A stretch of DNA of 64,000 nucleotides, from positions 62,001 to 126,000 of the forward strand of contig NZ_JAGQDC010000010.1 of assembly GCF_023282985.1 (NCBI RefSeq), read 5' to 3'. The stretch's first letter is position 1, and each line of letters starts with the position of its first letter. The position numbers and the translations under genes were made by a program. Source of the stretch: Serratia silvae (GTDB lineage: Bacteria; Pseudomonadota; Gammaproteobacteria; Enterobacterales; Enterobacteriaceae). Below, one piece after another: positions 28,201 to 37,022 of the stretch. The notes beneath the pieces are model-generated. The model saw nothing but the letters and a program-made list of their open reading frames with translations, was not told where the DNA came from and did no database searches.

Positions 28201-29442
28201 ATGTCAGTTATTGCTGTTCTTGAGTCAAACCTAGCAGGTAATGGTGCCTTAGTCATTCAGGCGGCCAAATTAAAGGGATATAAAACGCTTTTCGTCTGTG
28301 GCAATAAAGCGGAATACGCCAATGCCGTGATTAATCCTATTGACTTTGCGGATGAAGTGGCCGTTGTTGACTCTTATGACATAGCCAAGCTGCTGGCCTT
28401 CTTCCAGAGTTACCCGGATACGGTTGACGCTGTCATGGCATTTGATGACTTTAGAATGATACAGGCCGCGATCATTAACCAGTTCCTTAACCTGCCACAT
28501 GCGCCAGCTGTTGAGGCATTATTGACGGTGCGATTTAAACATTTGTTAAGAGAAAAACTCAACAATACTGCGTATTCAATTGGCTTTACACGTTTGGCGG
28601 GTAACAGCACAGCCCATCAAGCGTTATTGAAGTACCCGTGTGTGATCAAGCCGGTAGATGAAAGTGGCAGCATCGGTGTCAAGGTTTGTCATTCAAAATC
28701 GGAGTCTGACGAGGCTATCGACTATATTCTGTCTCTGCCAAAATATAATGGTCGCGGGTTTAGCGTTTCAAAAGACATCTTGGTTGAGGAATTTATTACC
28801 GGGGAAGAATACAGTGCCGAGTTGGTTTGGGATTGTGAAAATGAGGACTGGAGACTGCTTGGGGTTACTCAAAAATTTGTTACCCCCCCCCCATTTTGCG
28901 TCGAAAAGGCCCATATTTTTCCGTATGCAGACGGCAGTGAATTTTCAGAGCAGGTGAGCCTGCATGCCAACCGTATACTTGAACATGTTGGTCTGCGAAA
29001 TACGTTTGTACATATGGAATTTAAATTCTCCGATGGGCGCTTCGATGTCATTGAAATCAATCCACGCTTGGGGGGAGACATGATTATCGAACTCATGAAA
29101 AATGCGAAAGGGTATGATGCAGCTGGTCTGATGTTGGAAGCGAATATCAATCATCCTTTAAGCATAGAAAACACCGACGAACAGGGGGATGCTGCGGCTA
29201 TCGTGTATATCACAGATAGTCGCGGTGGGCATATAACCGATATTACCGTCGAGAGTGATGGGGACATTTTTTCCCGGATCAATATTTTTTCGCTCCCCAA
29301 AACACTGAACGGGTTGCGCAGCAGCGAAGATCGGTTGGGGTATGTCATTTTAAATAAAGACCGTTATCAGCAGATTGAGCTGCGTGTTAACGCTCTGCTC
29401 GATGGTAATGGTTTCAATATTACTCAGTCGGCATTGTCCTGA
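28201..29442 (+). CDS. ATP-grasp carboxylate-amine ligase 1
   Basis: 413 residues. N-terminal pre-ATP-grasp Rossmann domain (VIAVLESNLAGNG), then the ATP-grasp core: nucleotide-binding Lys in PCVIKPVDESGSIGVKV, DILVEEFITGEEYS, and the metal-binding FDVIEINPRLGGDMI. These enzymes form an acyl-phosphate and join it to an amine, as in BacD or DdaF. The NPRLGGD form is typical of amino-acid ligases. AGGATA ribosome site. A C10 tract at 28883-28892 lies inside the gene; the frame is intact in this sequence. Confidence 0.85.
   Translation: MSVIAVLESNLAGNGALVIQAAKLKGYKTLFVCGNKAEYANAVINPIDFADEVAVVDSYDIAKLLAFFQSYPDTVDAVMAFDDFRMIQAAIINQFLNLPHAPAVEALLTVRFKHLLREKLNNTAYSIGFTRLAGNSTAHQALLKYPCVIKPVDESGSIGVKVCHSKSESDEAIDYILSLPKYNGRGFSVSKDILVEEFITGEEYSAELVWDCENEDWRLLGVTQKFVTPPPFCVEKAHIFPYADGSEFSEQVSLHANRILEHVGLRNTFVHMEFKFSDGRFDVIEINPRLGGDMIIELMKNAKGYDAAGLMLEANINHPLSIENTDEQGDAAAIVYITDSRGGHITDITVESDGDIFSRINIFSLPKTLNGLRSSEDRLGYVILNKDRYQQIELRVNALLDGNGFNITQSALS
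28883..28892. repeat. Poly-C tract (10 C) within ligase 1
   Basis: Ten consecutive C encode Thr-Pro-Pro-Pro in ligase 1, between GVTQKFV and FCVEKAH. A gain or loss of one C would stop translation early. Homopolymers of this length are prone to slipped-strand change. Confidence 0.9.
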
Positions 29443-29473
29443 CTTGACAATACATTTTATTTTGGTGGTGAGT

Positions 29474-30643
29474 ATGGGAAATAAAATTGGTTTTATCGGC
29501 AGCGGTAAACTGCTTTTAGATAGGGCGAAGTCGTTTGGTCTATATGTGGTACTGATACAAAAACAGTCACTTGCTTCGATGGAAGCTATTGCGCTGGCAG
29601 ACAGCGTTTTGCTGTGTGACTATGATGCCGCTGATAATAAAAAGATGATATTGGATTTCTTACGGGAGCAAGGCATCGAAAAGGTCCTGACGCTTTCTGA
29701 GAAAGCCTTGCTGGCAGCGGCATGGATAAATGACGAATTATTGTGCGATACTAAAAATAGTACGATTGCTGAAATAGTCAAAAATAAAATATTAATGCGT
29801 GATACGCTTAAGGGAACCCCCTACGGTAATGTCAACTATCATGCGGTCCATTCCGCGAATGATCTGTCTCAGGCCGCTGCCCTGCTCGGTTTTCCGTTTA
29901 TTCTGAAACCCTCTCGGGGAGTGGGAAGCGAAAATGTTCATCTTGTTGTCGATGATAAGCAACTTTCGACGATAAACGTTCTGCAGACATTAATCGCTGA
30001 ACAGTACATCGGGGGAAAGGAGTATTCCGTTGAGGCATTTTCTGTCAATGGGGTACATACCGTTCACGCGGTCACCGAGAAATCCCTGTTTGATAATGAA
30101 GACTCCCGGTTTGTTGAGCATGGACATGTTGTCTCCAGGGAGAATAATGATGGACAGTTTTTTGCCGCGATCGATGATTTTGTCTGTGGCTTCTTATCCC
30201 TTATCGGGATTGAGTCCGGCGCGACCCATACCGAAGTGAAGGTCGATCAGAGTGCCATACACATCATTGAGTCCCATAATCGGGTCGGCGGCGACAGTAT
30301 TCCTGAATTGGTTTACCATGCCACGGGGGTCGATCTGTATTCACTGGCGATACAAGATGCGTCAGGCCTGCCTTTGGATAATACGCGCAAGTCGGTGAGC
30401 AATAATAGTGGGATCCTTTTCTTTGATTTTGAACCTGGTCAGGTCAGTAGTCTTTGCGGTGAACAACGCGTTAAACTTTTACCCTACGTCAAAGACGTAA
30501 GTTTACCTGAACTCATCAATGCGCCCCTTTCCCGCCCTGTCGACTCTTTTTCACGTAATGGCTATGTGATTTGCAGCACACCCGAGGATGTGAAAAGTAA
30601 GCTCGACCTGTGCCAAATCCTGATAAAACCGATATACATTTGA
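29474..30643 (+). CDS. ATP-grasp carboxylate-amine ligase 2
   Basis: 389 residues from the ATG at 29474 (GGTGGTGAG just upstream). Pre-ATP-grasp domain KIGFIGSGKLLLDRAKSFG, nucleotide Lys in FPFILKPSRGVGSENVHLV, TLIAEQYIGGKEYSVEAF and the metal-binding IHIIESHNRVGGDSIPEL. Clearly a second, divergent member of the same superfamily as the gene before it rather than a recent duplicate. Two ligases in series imply two amide-forming steps, or two alternative acyl donors. The frame opens 99 bases earlier but that would overlap ligase 1. Confidence 0.83.
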   Translation: MGNKIGFIGSGKLLLDRAKSFGLYVVLIQKQSLASMEAIALADSVLLCDYDAADNKKMILDFLREQGIEKVLTLSEKALLAAAWINDELLCDTKNSTIAEIVKNKILMRDTLKGTPYGNVNYHAVHSANDLSQAAALLGFPFILKPSRGVGSENVHLVVDDKQLSTINVLQTLIAEQYIGGKEYSVEAFSVNGVHTVHAVTEKSLFDNEDSRFVEHGHVVSRENNDGQFFAAIDDFVCGFLSLIGIESGATHTEVKVDQSAIHIIESHNRVGGDSIPELVYHATGVDLYSLAIQDASGLPLDNTRKSVSNNSGILFFDFEPGQVSSLCGEQRVKLLPYVKDVSLPELINAPLSRPVDSFSRNGYVICSTPEDVKSKLDLCQILIKPIYI

Positions 30644-30676
30644 GTGGGAACAGTCAAATATGATTCAGGACGCAAA

Positions 30677-31897
30677 ATGAGCAGAACTAACTATATACTC
30701 ATGTTCGTTATGCTAATCTCTTGTGTTAGCATGTTTTCGTTTTTCCCTTTCCTTGTCACTATCCTGACAGGACATTATGCCTTTACTGCTGCTGATGTGG
30801 GTATCATGATGTCAGTGGGTATTATTGCCGGCAATTTATCCTCTGTCATAGTTTGCATGTTTTTGTCTGAAAAGGTGTACAAGCCTGTATTTACGCTGGC
30901 ACTGATGGTGTTCTCCTTGTCCGCTTTTGGTTTTTTCTTCGTCAGCAATATCTCCAGCACGGTTTATCAGTATGTCCTTCTATTGTGTTGTGTTGTACTT
31001 TATCGGTTTTCCGTGGGTGTCTATTATAATATCTCACGTGCGTATCAAATTTACTCGCTTGACAAAGAACACGAGAAGTTAAGATTATTTTCTAATATAA
31101 AATTTATTAATAGTGTCGGTGGCGGGCTCGGACCAGTTATTGGACAAGCCCTCATCAATTATGGAGGGTATGACGCTTTATCAGTTTTTTGTTCGATCAT
31201 TTTTTTGGTCGCGGCCATATTAGTTTTTCTGTTTGTTCCTGGGGTGAAGAAACCTCATCAGGCACAGTTTGTAAATGTGTTTCAGGGCATGATTCAGGTT
31301 ATTCGTGACAAAGTTTTTGTACTGATTTCTATGGGGGCACTTTTTCATTATATCTTCGAAGCGCAGATATACACGTTCATTACGTTAAAAATAAATGAGA
31401 ATAATATTCAGGATGGTGTTGCCTATGTTTTTACATTGAACTCAGTTTTCCTGATTGCTCTTGCTTTTTGGGGAGGGAGATTGATAAGGAAAATTGATAA
31501 ACTTCCCAAAATATCCCTTTTGGCCTTTGGTAGCTTTTGTTCATGCCTATCATTGATTTCAACACCCCTGATGACCGGCTATTTGGGATTAGCTTTTGTA
31601 GCTTTTACTTTCTCTCTCGGTGAATATCTGGTACCCCAATTGGCTGTGGATTTAATTACCGACACACCAGGAAATACGTTGCAGAGAATAACATTGTTCA
31701 ATTTTATGACGAGTGCAATCGGCCTGGGTATAGGGTTCATATTCGGTTCTTATTTGTCCACGGTCGGCAACCTTTTTGTCGTCGCTGTCTCGTGGGTTAC
31801 CATCCTGGTGCTGGTCTGCCTGCTTTTCTCTCTTGGCCTGAGCGCCAGTCGAGCACAACGCAGTGCGGTGCTGTCTGCCAATGCATCTGAAAAGTGA
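30677..31897 (+). CDS. MFS efflux transporter
   Basis: 406-residue major facilitator protein with about 12 membrane segments, starting MSRTNYILMFVMLISC after AGGA (30666-30669). The middle loop is near residue 190-215. Last gene of the island operon, so export of the pathway product and self-resistance are the natural guess. Codon use is AT-richer than in the flanking core genes. Specific substrate not recognisable. Confidence 0.82.
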   Translation: MSRTNYILMFVMLISCVSMFSFFPFLVTILTGHYAFTAADVGIMMSVGIIAGNLSSVIVCMFLSEKVYKPVFTLALMVFSLSAFGFFFVSNISSTVYQYVLLLCCVVLYRFSVGVYYNISRAYQIYSLDKEHEKLRLFSNIKFINSVGGGLGPVIGQALINYGGYDALSVFCSIIFLVAAILVFLFVPGVKKPHQAQFVNVFQGMIQVIRDKVFVLISMGALFHYIFEAQIYTFITLKINENNIQDGVAYVFTLNSVFLIALAFWGGRLIRKIDKLPKISLLAFGSFCSCLSLISTPLMTGYLGLAFVAFTFSLGEYLVPQLAVDLITDTPGNTLQRITLFNFMTSAIGLGIGFIFGSYLSTVGNLFVVAVSWVTILVLVCLLFSLGLSASRAQRSAVLSANASEK

Positions 31898-31990
31898 GGG
31901 AAAGCGAACACAGGACGATACCGACCGGGGCGATTGATCGGCCCCACCGGTCGCCATCGTCACTCCAGCGGCGCTGGCGCATGAAGATTC

Positions 31991-32103
31991 TCCCCAATGT
32001 ATGGGCACCAGCTGCAACTGATCATTATGCTGAAGAATGACCTGAACTTGAGCACTAGGGCCAGGGACGATGTTATATCGTGGGCCCCAAGTATCGTGAT
32101 CAG
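31991..32103 (-). pseudogene. Fragment of a SRAP (YedK/HMCES-type) gene
   Basis: On the minus strand, PRYNIVPGPSAQVQVILQ and DQLQLVPIHWG match the early part of SRAP-domain proteins (E. coli YedK GRYNVAPGTKV...VFWG). The N-terminal MCGR start with the catalytic Cys and the rest of the protein are missing; the copy-2 IS remnant lies at the truncated 5' side. Non-functional relic of earlier island content. Confidence 0.6.
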
Positions 32104-32125
32104 TAGGTACAGTATAGTTTATAGC

Positions 32126-32406
32126 GGCTTTGTTGAATAAATTGGATTGAGACAAAAGCTTTCCCGAATTGACGAGCTATCCTGATTTTCTTACGCCGCA
32201 GTTCGTCATGGCATAGCTTTGTGTCATAAGCACCATCGGCGGAAGCTACCTTAATTTTCCGGTGGGTCTGGCGGATAAGCGCCGGGAATGCCTCCGCATC
32301 TGTCACGTTGTTCAGTGACAGGTCAGCCCAGATAACCTCGTGGGTATCGGCGTCCACGGCCAGGTGCAGTTTTCGCCAGACGCGGCGCTTTTCCTTACCG
32401 TGCTTT
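32126..32406 (-). mobile_element. IS903-type element, decayed copy 2
   Basis: Begins with the same terminal sequence as copy 1 (GGCTTTGTTGAATAAATT, 32126-32143, one mismatch) and the same orientation. The minus-strand coding part keeps DADTHEVIWADLSLNNVTDA and KIKVASADGAYDTKLCHDEL, a region deleted from copy 1, but lacks most of the 3' transposase sequence and the other end. With copy 1 it brackets the biosynthetic operon. Confidence 0.85.
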
Positions 32407-32532
32407 ATTGATATTAAAGCGAATCAAGGTGTAAGGTAAATCTGTGAGTAAACATCAATCACTTTTGGATAAGGCCGAGAGTTCATAATCCGGCACCTAT
32501 AAAAAGACACCGGAGAAATTAATGGGTGTTAA

Positions 32533-32754
32533 TTAGCGCCCACAGAAGGAAGAGGCTACTCTGTTAAAGTGGATTTGAGAATTGCCGAATTTATCATTGT
32601 CAGGTGTATTGCATTCCTCTCTCTTCATGCAGATATAGTTACCACTACCATCGTCATCTCTTATCCATAAATAGCGTGTTTTACCACAAACTAAATCATT
32701 ACCGCCAATAACATTGGTGGCCTTTTTATGAGTTATTTTTTTCACGGCATCCAT
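32533..32754 (-). CDS. Small Cys-containing peptide with double-glycine-like leader
   Basis: 73 residues. The N-terminus MDAVKKITHKKATNVIGG resembles a GG-type leader, with the expected cleavage after Gly18. The remaining 55 residues carry four Cys (VCGK, YICMKREECN, SFCGR). The layout recalls the small DUF4762-type proteins of Serratia and Yersinia (leader, GG, CxxxxxC.DKFG). Could be a bacteriocin-like or signalling peptide; no dedicated peptidase-transporter or immunity gene is adjacent. Family assignment is by eye. Confidence 0.6.
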   Translation of the reverse strand: MDAVKKITHKKATNVIGGNDLVCGKTRYLWIRDDDGSGNYICMKREECNTPDNDKFGNSQIHFNRVASSFCGR

Positions 32755-33116
32755 CCTGGTTTTGTATTAATGAAATACTAGAATAGCAACCTAAGGTGCA
32801 ATTTCAAGCGCATGCAAAGGGAATGCGCTAATAACAGGATAGTGTCGGTTATTTTATTGAGAATTATCTTGCTTGTCGTGCGATAAAAACTGGTGTGTTA
32901 ATTTTGTAGGATAAATTCAAATTAACGTATGTATCTGCTACCTTGCTAACGCTCCAGAACGCTAAAGACAATGTAACATCTGGGTAGGTTTTTGATTAAT
33001 CTGAAAATATGTTCCACCCTAGGTTTTCTTGGCTGGCATCGTTCCCAAAATACTTCACTTGCTCAAAAAACAGGCGTAAAATGCTTGCCTCCAATAACTG
33101 GAGGTAGTGAAGTGCT
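32755..33116. other. AT-rich gap at right end of the island
   Basis: About 360 bases without a recognisable gene until ypfM. The core-like composition resumes near 33000, so the island's right boundary probably lies in this stretch. TTCACT (33053-33058) and TAAAAT (33076-33081), 17 bases apart, could form the ypfM promoter. No att-like repeat matching the left end was found by eye. Confidence 0.4.
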
Positions 33117-33176
33117 ATGGTTGATCGTGAGTTAACAAACTGGAAAGACTTTATTGATGAGATGTTAGGTAACTGA
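33117..33176 (+). CDS. ypfM: 19-residue small protein YpfM
   Basis: MVDRELTNWKDFIDEMLGN matches E. coli YpfM (MIEAELGNWKDFIEVMLRK), sharing the core NWKDFI and the same length. GGAGG at 33100-33104 lies 12 bases before the ATG; the preceding CTCCAATAACTGGAG can form a hairpin that includes this site. In E. coli ypfM lies between acrD and yffB, as here apart from the island. Function unknown. Confidence 0.85.
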   Translation: MVDRELTNWKDFIDEMLGN

Positions 33177-33261
33177 CACCGTAATAGGGTTTAAAGCTTG
33201 AATAAGGCTATTTGATTTGTTTTTATTTAAAGCATCTAGGGTCACAATATCAAGTCGTTAG

Positions 33262-33293
33262 CAAAGCAGCCTCGGTTCCGAAGCTGCTTTTTT
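33262..33293. terminator. Bidirectional terminator between ypfM and acrD
   Basis: AAGCAG..CTCGG / CCGAAG..CTGCTT stem with one mismatch and seven T after it on the plus strand. Positioned between the converging ypfM and acrD. Confidence 0.75.
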
Positions 33294-33301
33294 TACGTCT
33301 G

Positions 33302-36300
33302 CTATTGGCTATCGTGATTGTGGGATAGTGCTTTACCAGGGAAGCGGCGGCGTACCAATACGAAGAACAGCGGCACAAAGAAAATCGCCAGAACGGTGGC
33401 GGAAATCATACCGCCCATCACCCCGGTACCTACCGCATGTTGGCTGCCAGAACCTGCACCAGAACTGATGGCCATTGGCAGAACGCCGAAGATAAACGCC
33501 AATGAGGTCATCAGGATAGGGCGCAGGCGCAGGCGCGATGCTTCCAGCGTTGCCGCCATCAAATCCCTGCCTTTATTGTTCAGCTCATTGGCAAACTCCA
33601 CGATCAGGATGGCGTTCTTGGCCGACAGCCCGATAATCGTCAATAACCCCACCTGGAAGTACACATCGTTTTCCAGCCCGCGTAGCCAGGTGGCTGCGAC
33701 GGCACCGATCACCCCCAGCGGCACCACCAACATGACCGAAAACGGGATCGACCAGCTTTCATACAGGGCGGCCAGACATAGGAATACCACCAACAGCGAG
33801 ATGGCATACAGCGCCGGTGCCTGGGAACCGGACAGGCGCTCCTGGTAGGACATTGCGGTCCATTCCAGGCCGAAACCGGTTGGTAGCTGGCTGACGAGTT
33901 TTTCCATTTCATCCATCGCGGTACCGGTGCTGACGCCCGAGGCGGCCTCGCCCACGATTTCTACCGTGGAGTTACCGTTGTAGCGTTCCAGACGCGGTGA
34001 ACCATATTCCCAATGGGAGGTAGCAAAGGCGGAGAAGGGCACCATCCCACCGCTGTTGTTACGCACATACCACTTGTTTATGTCCTCTGGCAGCATGCGG
34101 AAGGGTGCTCCGGCCTGAACGTACACTTTCTTCACTCGCCCACGGTCTAAAAAATCGTTGACGTAGGTAGAGCCCCAGGCGGTTGACAAGGTGCTGTTGA
34201 TATCGTCGATCGACACGCCCAGCGCCTGTGCCTTGCGTTGGTCGATATCGATCTGCAACTGCGGGCTGTCATCAAGGCCATTATGGCGCACACGCGATAG
34301 CTGAGGGTTTTGCCCAGCCAGTTGCAGCAACTGATTGCGAGCCTCCATCAGCTTGCTATGCCCCAGCCCTGCGTGGTCTTCCAACTGCATATCGAACCCC
34401 GAAGAGTTCCCCAGCCCGGTGATCGCTGGCGGGCTGCTGGCGATCACGCGTGCTTCGTTGATGTTGCTGAAGGCCTTGGTGGCACGTTCGATGATATCGA
34501 ACGAACTATTGGCTCCTGAACTGCGTAGATCCCAGTCCTTCAGGCGCAAGAACAGGCGTGCGACGTTCTGGCCGTTGCCGCCAGGCCCTGCACCGATGGT
34601 TGAGAACACCGACAGCACGTTGGCTTTCTCTTCGGTCAGGAAGTAGTGCTCGACCTTTTCCACCACCTTGGTGGTTTGCTGCAGGGTGGAGCCCGCAGGC
34701 AACTGCACCTGCACGGTGAACACACCACGGTCTTCCTGCGGCAGGAACGAGGTCGGCAGTTTGATAAACAGCATTGCCATACCGGCCAACAGTAACAGAT
34801 AGATCACCATGTAGCGGGCGCTGTGATGCAGCACGCGCGCTACCCCACGTTCATAGCGTTCGGTGTTGCGGTTGAACATGCGGTTAAACCAGCCGAAGAA
34901 ACCGTGCTTGCCGTGATGATGGCCTTTGGCGATCGGTTGGAGAATAGTGGCGCACAGGGCCGGGGTGAGGATCATGGCGACCAGCACCGAAAGCACCATT
35001 GCGGAAACGATAGTGATCGAGAACTGGCGATAAATGGCGCCGGTGGTGCCGCCGAAGAAGGCCATGGGAATAAATACTGCCGAAAGCACCATGGCAATCC
35101 CCACCAGCGCGCCCTGGATCTGCCCCATGGATTTACGGGTGGCGTCCCTGGGTGAGAGCCCTTCCTCGCTCATTACGCGTTCCACGTTTTCCACCACCAC
35201 GATGGCGTCGTCCACCAGTAGGCCGATCGCCAGCACCATGGCAAACATCGTCAGGGTGTTAATGCTGTAGCCGAAGGCCGAAAGGATAGCGAAGGTGCCC
35301 AACAGCACCACAGGAACAGCGATAGTGGGGATTAACGTGGCGCGGAAGTTCTGCAAGAACAGGTACATGACTAAAAACACCAGCAAAATGGCTTCCAGCA
35401 GGGTTTTTACCACGTCATGGATCGAAGCCTGCACGAACGGCGTCGTCTCATAGGCAATCTTGGCTTCCAGCCCGTGGGGGAAATATTGTGAAAGCTCGGC
35501 GATCTTGGCTTTCACCAACTGGTCGGTTTGCAATTCGTTGGCACCGGAGGCCAGCTTGATGTTCATCCCGGCGGCCTGCAGACCGTTGTAACGGCTGAGG
35601 TAATTATAGTTTTCCCCGCCTAACGCTACCGTGGCCACGTCACCCAGAGTGACCAGCGAACCGTCCCGATTGACGCGCAGCGTGATCTGGCGGAACTGCT
35701 CCGGCGTTTGTAACTGGGATTGAGCGTTGATGGTGGCGTTCAGCGCTTGCTGATCTACGGAAGGGGAACCGCCTAGCTGGCCCACTGCCACCTGGGCGTT
35801 CTGCGAACTGATGGCGTTGACCACATCCTGCGTGGTGAGCTGGTAGCTGGTGAGCTTGTTCGGATCCAGCCAGATACGCATGGCGTATTGTGAACCGTAA
35901 ACGTCCATGCTGCCCACGCCGTTAATGCGGCTGAGGGGGTCTTGCAGGTTTGAGACGATGTAGTCCGCGATGTCCTGCTTATCCATGCTGCCATCGTTGG
36001 AAACAAAGGCCACCATCATCAGCGTGGTGTCGCCTGATTTTGACACCGATACGCCTTGCTGCTGTACCGCCTGTGGCAATCGTTTTATCGCGGATTGCAG
36101 CTGATTTTGTACCTGCTGCATCGCTTCGTTCGGATTGGTGCCAGCTTCAAAGGTCAGAGTAACCGAAGCCTGGCCGGTATTGGTGCTCTGCGACGACATA
36201 TACATCATGTTGTCGAGGCCGGTCATGCTCTGTTCAATAATCTGGGTAACGGTATTTTCCAGCGTTTGCGCCGATGCCCCCGGATAGGTGGCGCTGATAC

Positions 36301-36430
36301 GCACGTTTGGCGGAGCGAGGTTCGGATATTGTTCGACAGGCAGAGAAAAAATCGCCAATGTCCCCGTCAGGCAAAGAATAATTGCCAGAACCCAGGCAAA
36401 AATCGGGCGATCAATAAAAAAATTGGCCAT
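33302..36430 (-). CDS. acrD: RND multidrug efflux pump AcrD
   Basis: Inner-membrane proton-driven RND pump working with AcrA and TolC; in E. coli it expels aminoglycosides and other amphiphiles. 1042 residues (E. coli AcrD 1037) starting [17 protein letters not shown]. Proton-relay aspartates are in [18 protein letters not shown]. Periplasmic signatures [19 protein letters not shown] and [16 protein letters not shown] match AcrD rather than AcrB, notably [14 protein letters not shown]. No acrA-like partner is adjacent, as is usual for acrD. Confidence 0.93.
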   Translation of the reverse strand: MANFFIDRPIFAWVLAIILCLTGTLAIFSLPVEQYPNLAPPNVRISATYPGASAQTLENTVTQIIEQSMTGLDNMMYMSSQSTNTGQASVTLTFEAGTNPNEAMQQVQNQLQSAIKRLPQAVQQQGVSVSKSGDTTLMMVAFVSNDGSMDKQDIADYIVSNLQDPLSRINGVGSMDVYGSQYAMRIWLDPNKLTSYQLTTQDVVNAISSQNAQVAVGQLGGSPSVDQQALNATINAQSQLQTPEQFRQITLRVNRDGSLVTLGDVATVALGGENYNYLSRYNGLQAAGMNIKLASGANELQTDQLVKAKIAELSQYFPHGLEAKIAYETTPFVQASIHDVVKTLLEAILLVFLVMYLFLQNFRATLIPTIAVPVVLLGTFAILSAFGYSINTLTMFAMVLAIGLLVDDAIVVVENVERVMSEEGLSPRDATRKSMGQIQGALVGIAMVLSAVFIPMAFFGGTTGAIYRQFSITIVSAMVLSVLVAMILTPALCATILQPIAKGHHHGKHGFFGWFNRMFNRNTERYERGVARVLHHSARYMVIYLLLLAGMAMLFIKLPTSFLPQEDRGVFTVQVQLPAGSTLQQTTKVVEKVEHYFLTEEKANVLSVFSTIGAGPGGNGQNVARLFLRLKDWDLRSSGANSSFDIIERATKAFSNINEARVIASSPPAITGLGNSSGFDMQLEDHAGLGHSKLMEARNQLLQLAGQNPQLSRVRHNGLDDSPQLQIDIDQRKAQALGVSIDDINSTLSTAWGSTYVNDFLDRGRVKKVYVQAGAPFRMLPEDINKWYVRNNSGGMVPFSAFATSHWEYGSPRLERYNGNSTVEIVGEAASGVSTGTAMDEMEKLVSQLPTGFGLEWTAMSYQERLSGSQAPALYAISLLVVFLCLAALYESWSIPFSVMLVVPLGVIGAVAATWLRGLENDVYFQVGLLTIIGLSAKNAILIVEFANELNNKGRDLMAATLEASRLRLRPILMTSLAFIFGVLPMAISSGAGSGSQHAVGTGVMGGMISATVLAIFFVPLFFVLVRRRFPGKALSHNHDSQ

Positions 36431-36717
36431 GCGGCATGAACCTCGTTGTGACTTGTTCTATTTTTGACTGCATCAGTTATGCTTATGCCTGGCGCTGGTT
36501 GGTGGCCGGGCTGTCGCAGGATTTTATGGTACCCAAAGGTGCTACTGCACTTTACTCGTCATGCGTAGATAAAGCGTGGAGAAAAAAAGGAGATAATGTA
36601 AATAACAGTAGTAGAAATCTACAGTTACACATTGCACCACAACGAAATGCGTCATTATGGCGATTTTATTGCGTTACGGTGAAATAATCAGGAAGTTTTC
36701 TGCAGCAGGAGTCAAGC
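36431..36717. other. Divergent gap between acrD and the winged-helix gene
   Basis: 287 bases. No coding feature recognised. Must contain the acrD promoter. The stretch CAGGAGTCAAGC (36706 on) supplies the ribosome site for the next gene. Confidence 0.5.
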
Positions 36718-36996
36718 ATGGAAATTAATCCGGTATTTGCTCGTCGTCTTTATCTGTGTTGGCTGATCAGCAGCAATGAACGTCCTAACGTTCCGCGCCT
36801 GATGGAATTGACCGGTTGGCCGCGTCGTACGTTGCAGGACGTACTAAAAGCACTGCCAGGCCTGGGCCTGGAGTTGCAGTTTGTGCAGCAGGGGAAGCGA
36901 AATAACGATGGCTATTACCAGTTGGCAAACTGGGGCCCGCTAAGTCAAAGCTGGATTAATCAGCATCATGAGATGCTGCTGGCGGCTATTGGTTGA
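36718..36996 (+). CDS. Small winged-helix DNA-binding protein
   Basis: 92 residues, almost all one winged-helix fold: RRLYLCWLISSNERPNVPRL, the recognition helix in GWPRRTLQDVLKALPGLG and a wing GKRNNDGYYQL. It resembles short enterobacterial HTH proteins of unknown target. Placed between acrD and narP, divergent from acrD and convergent with narP, so regulation of acrD is conceivable but only by position. Confidence 0.65.
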   Translation: MEINPVFARRLYLCWLISSNERPNVPRLMELTGWPRRTLQDVLKALPGLGLELQFVQQGKRNNDGYYQLANWGPLSQSWINQHHEMLLAAIG

Positions 36997-36999
36997 ATG

Positions 37000-37019
37000 T
37001 TCCCCGGCATGCCGGGGAA
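37000..37019. terminator. Palindrome between converging genes
   Basis: TTCCCCGGCATGCCGGGGAA is a perfect 20-base palindrome between the winged-helix gene and narP. The T tract is lacking, but it probably acts as a shared transcription end. Confidence 0.55.
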
Positions 37020-37022
37020 GCA

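Noticed and set aside
36436-36687. 83-codon frame upstream of the winged-helix gene
   Set aside because: No ribosome site or family resemblance; overlaps the acrD promoter region.
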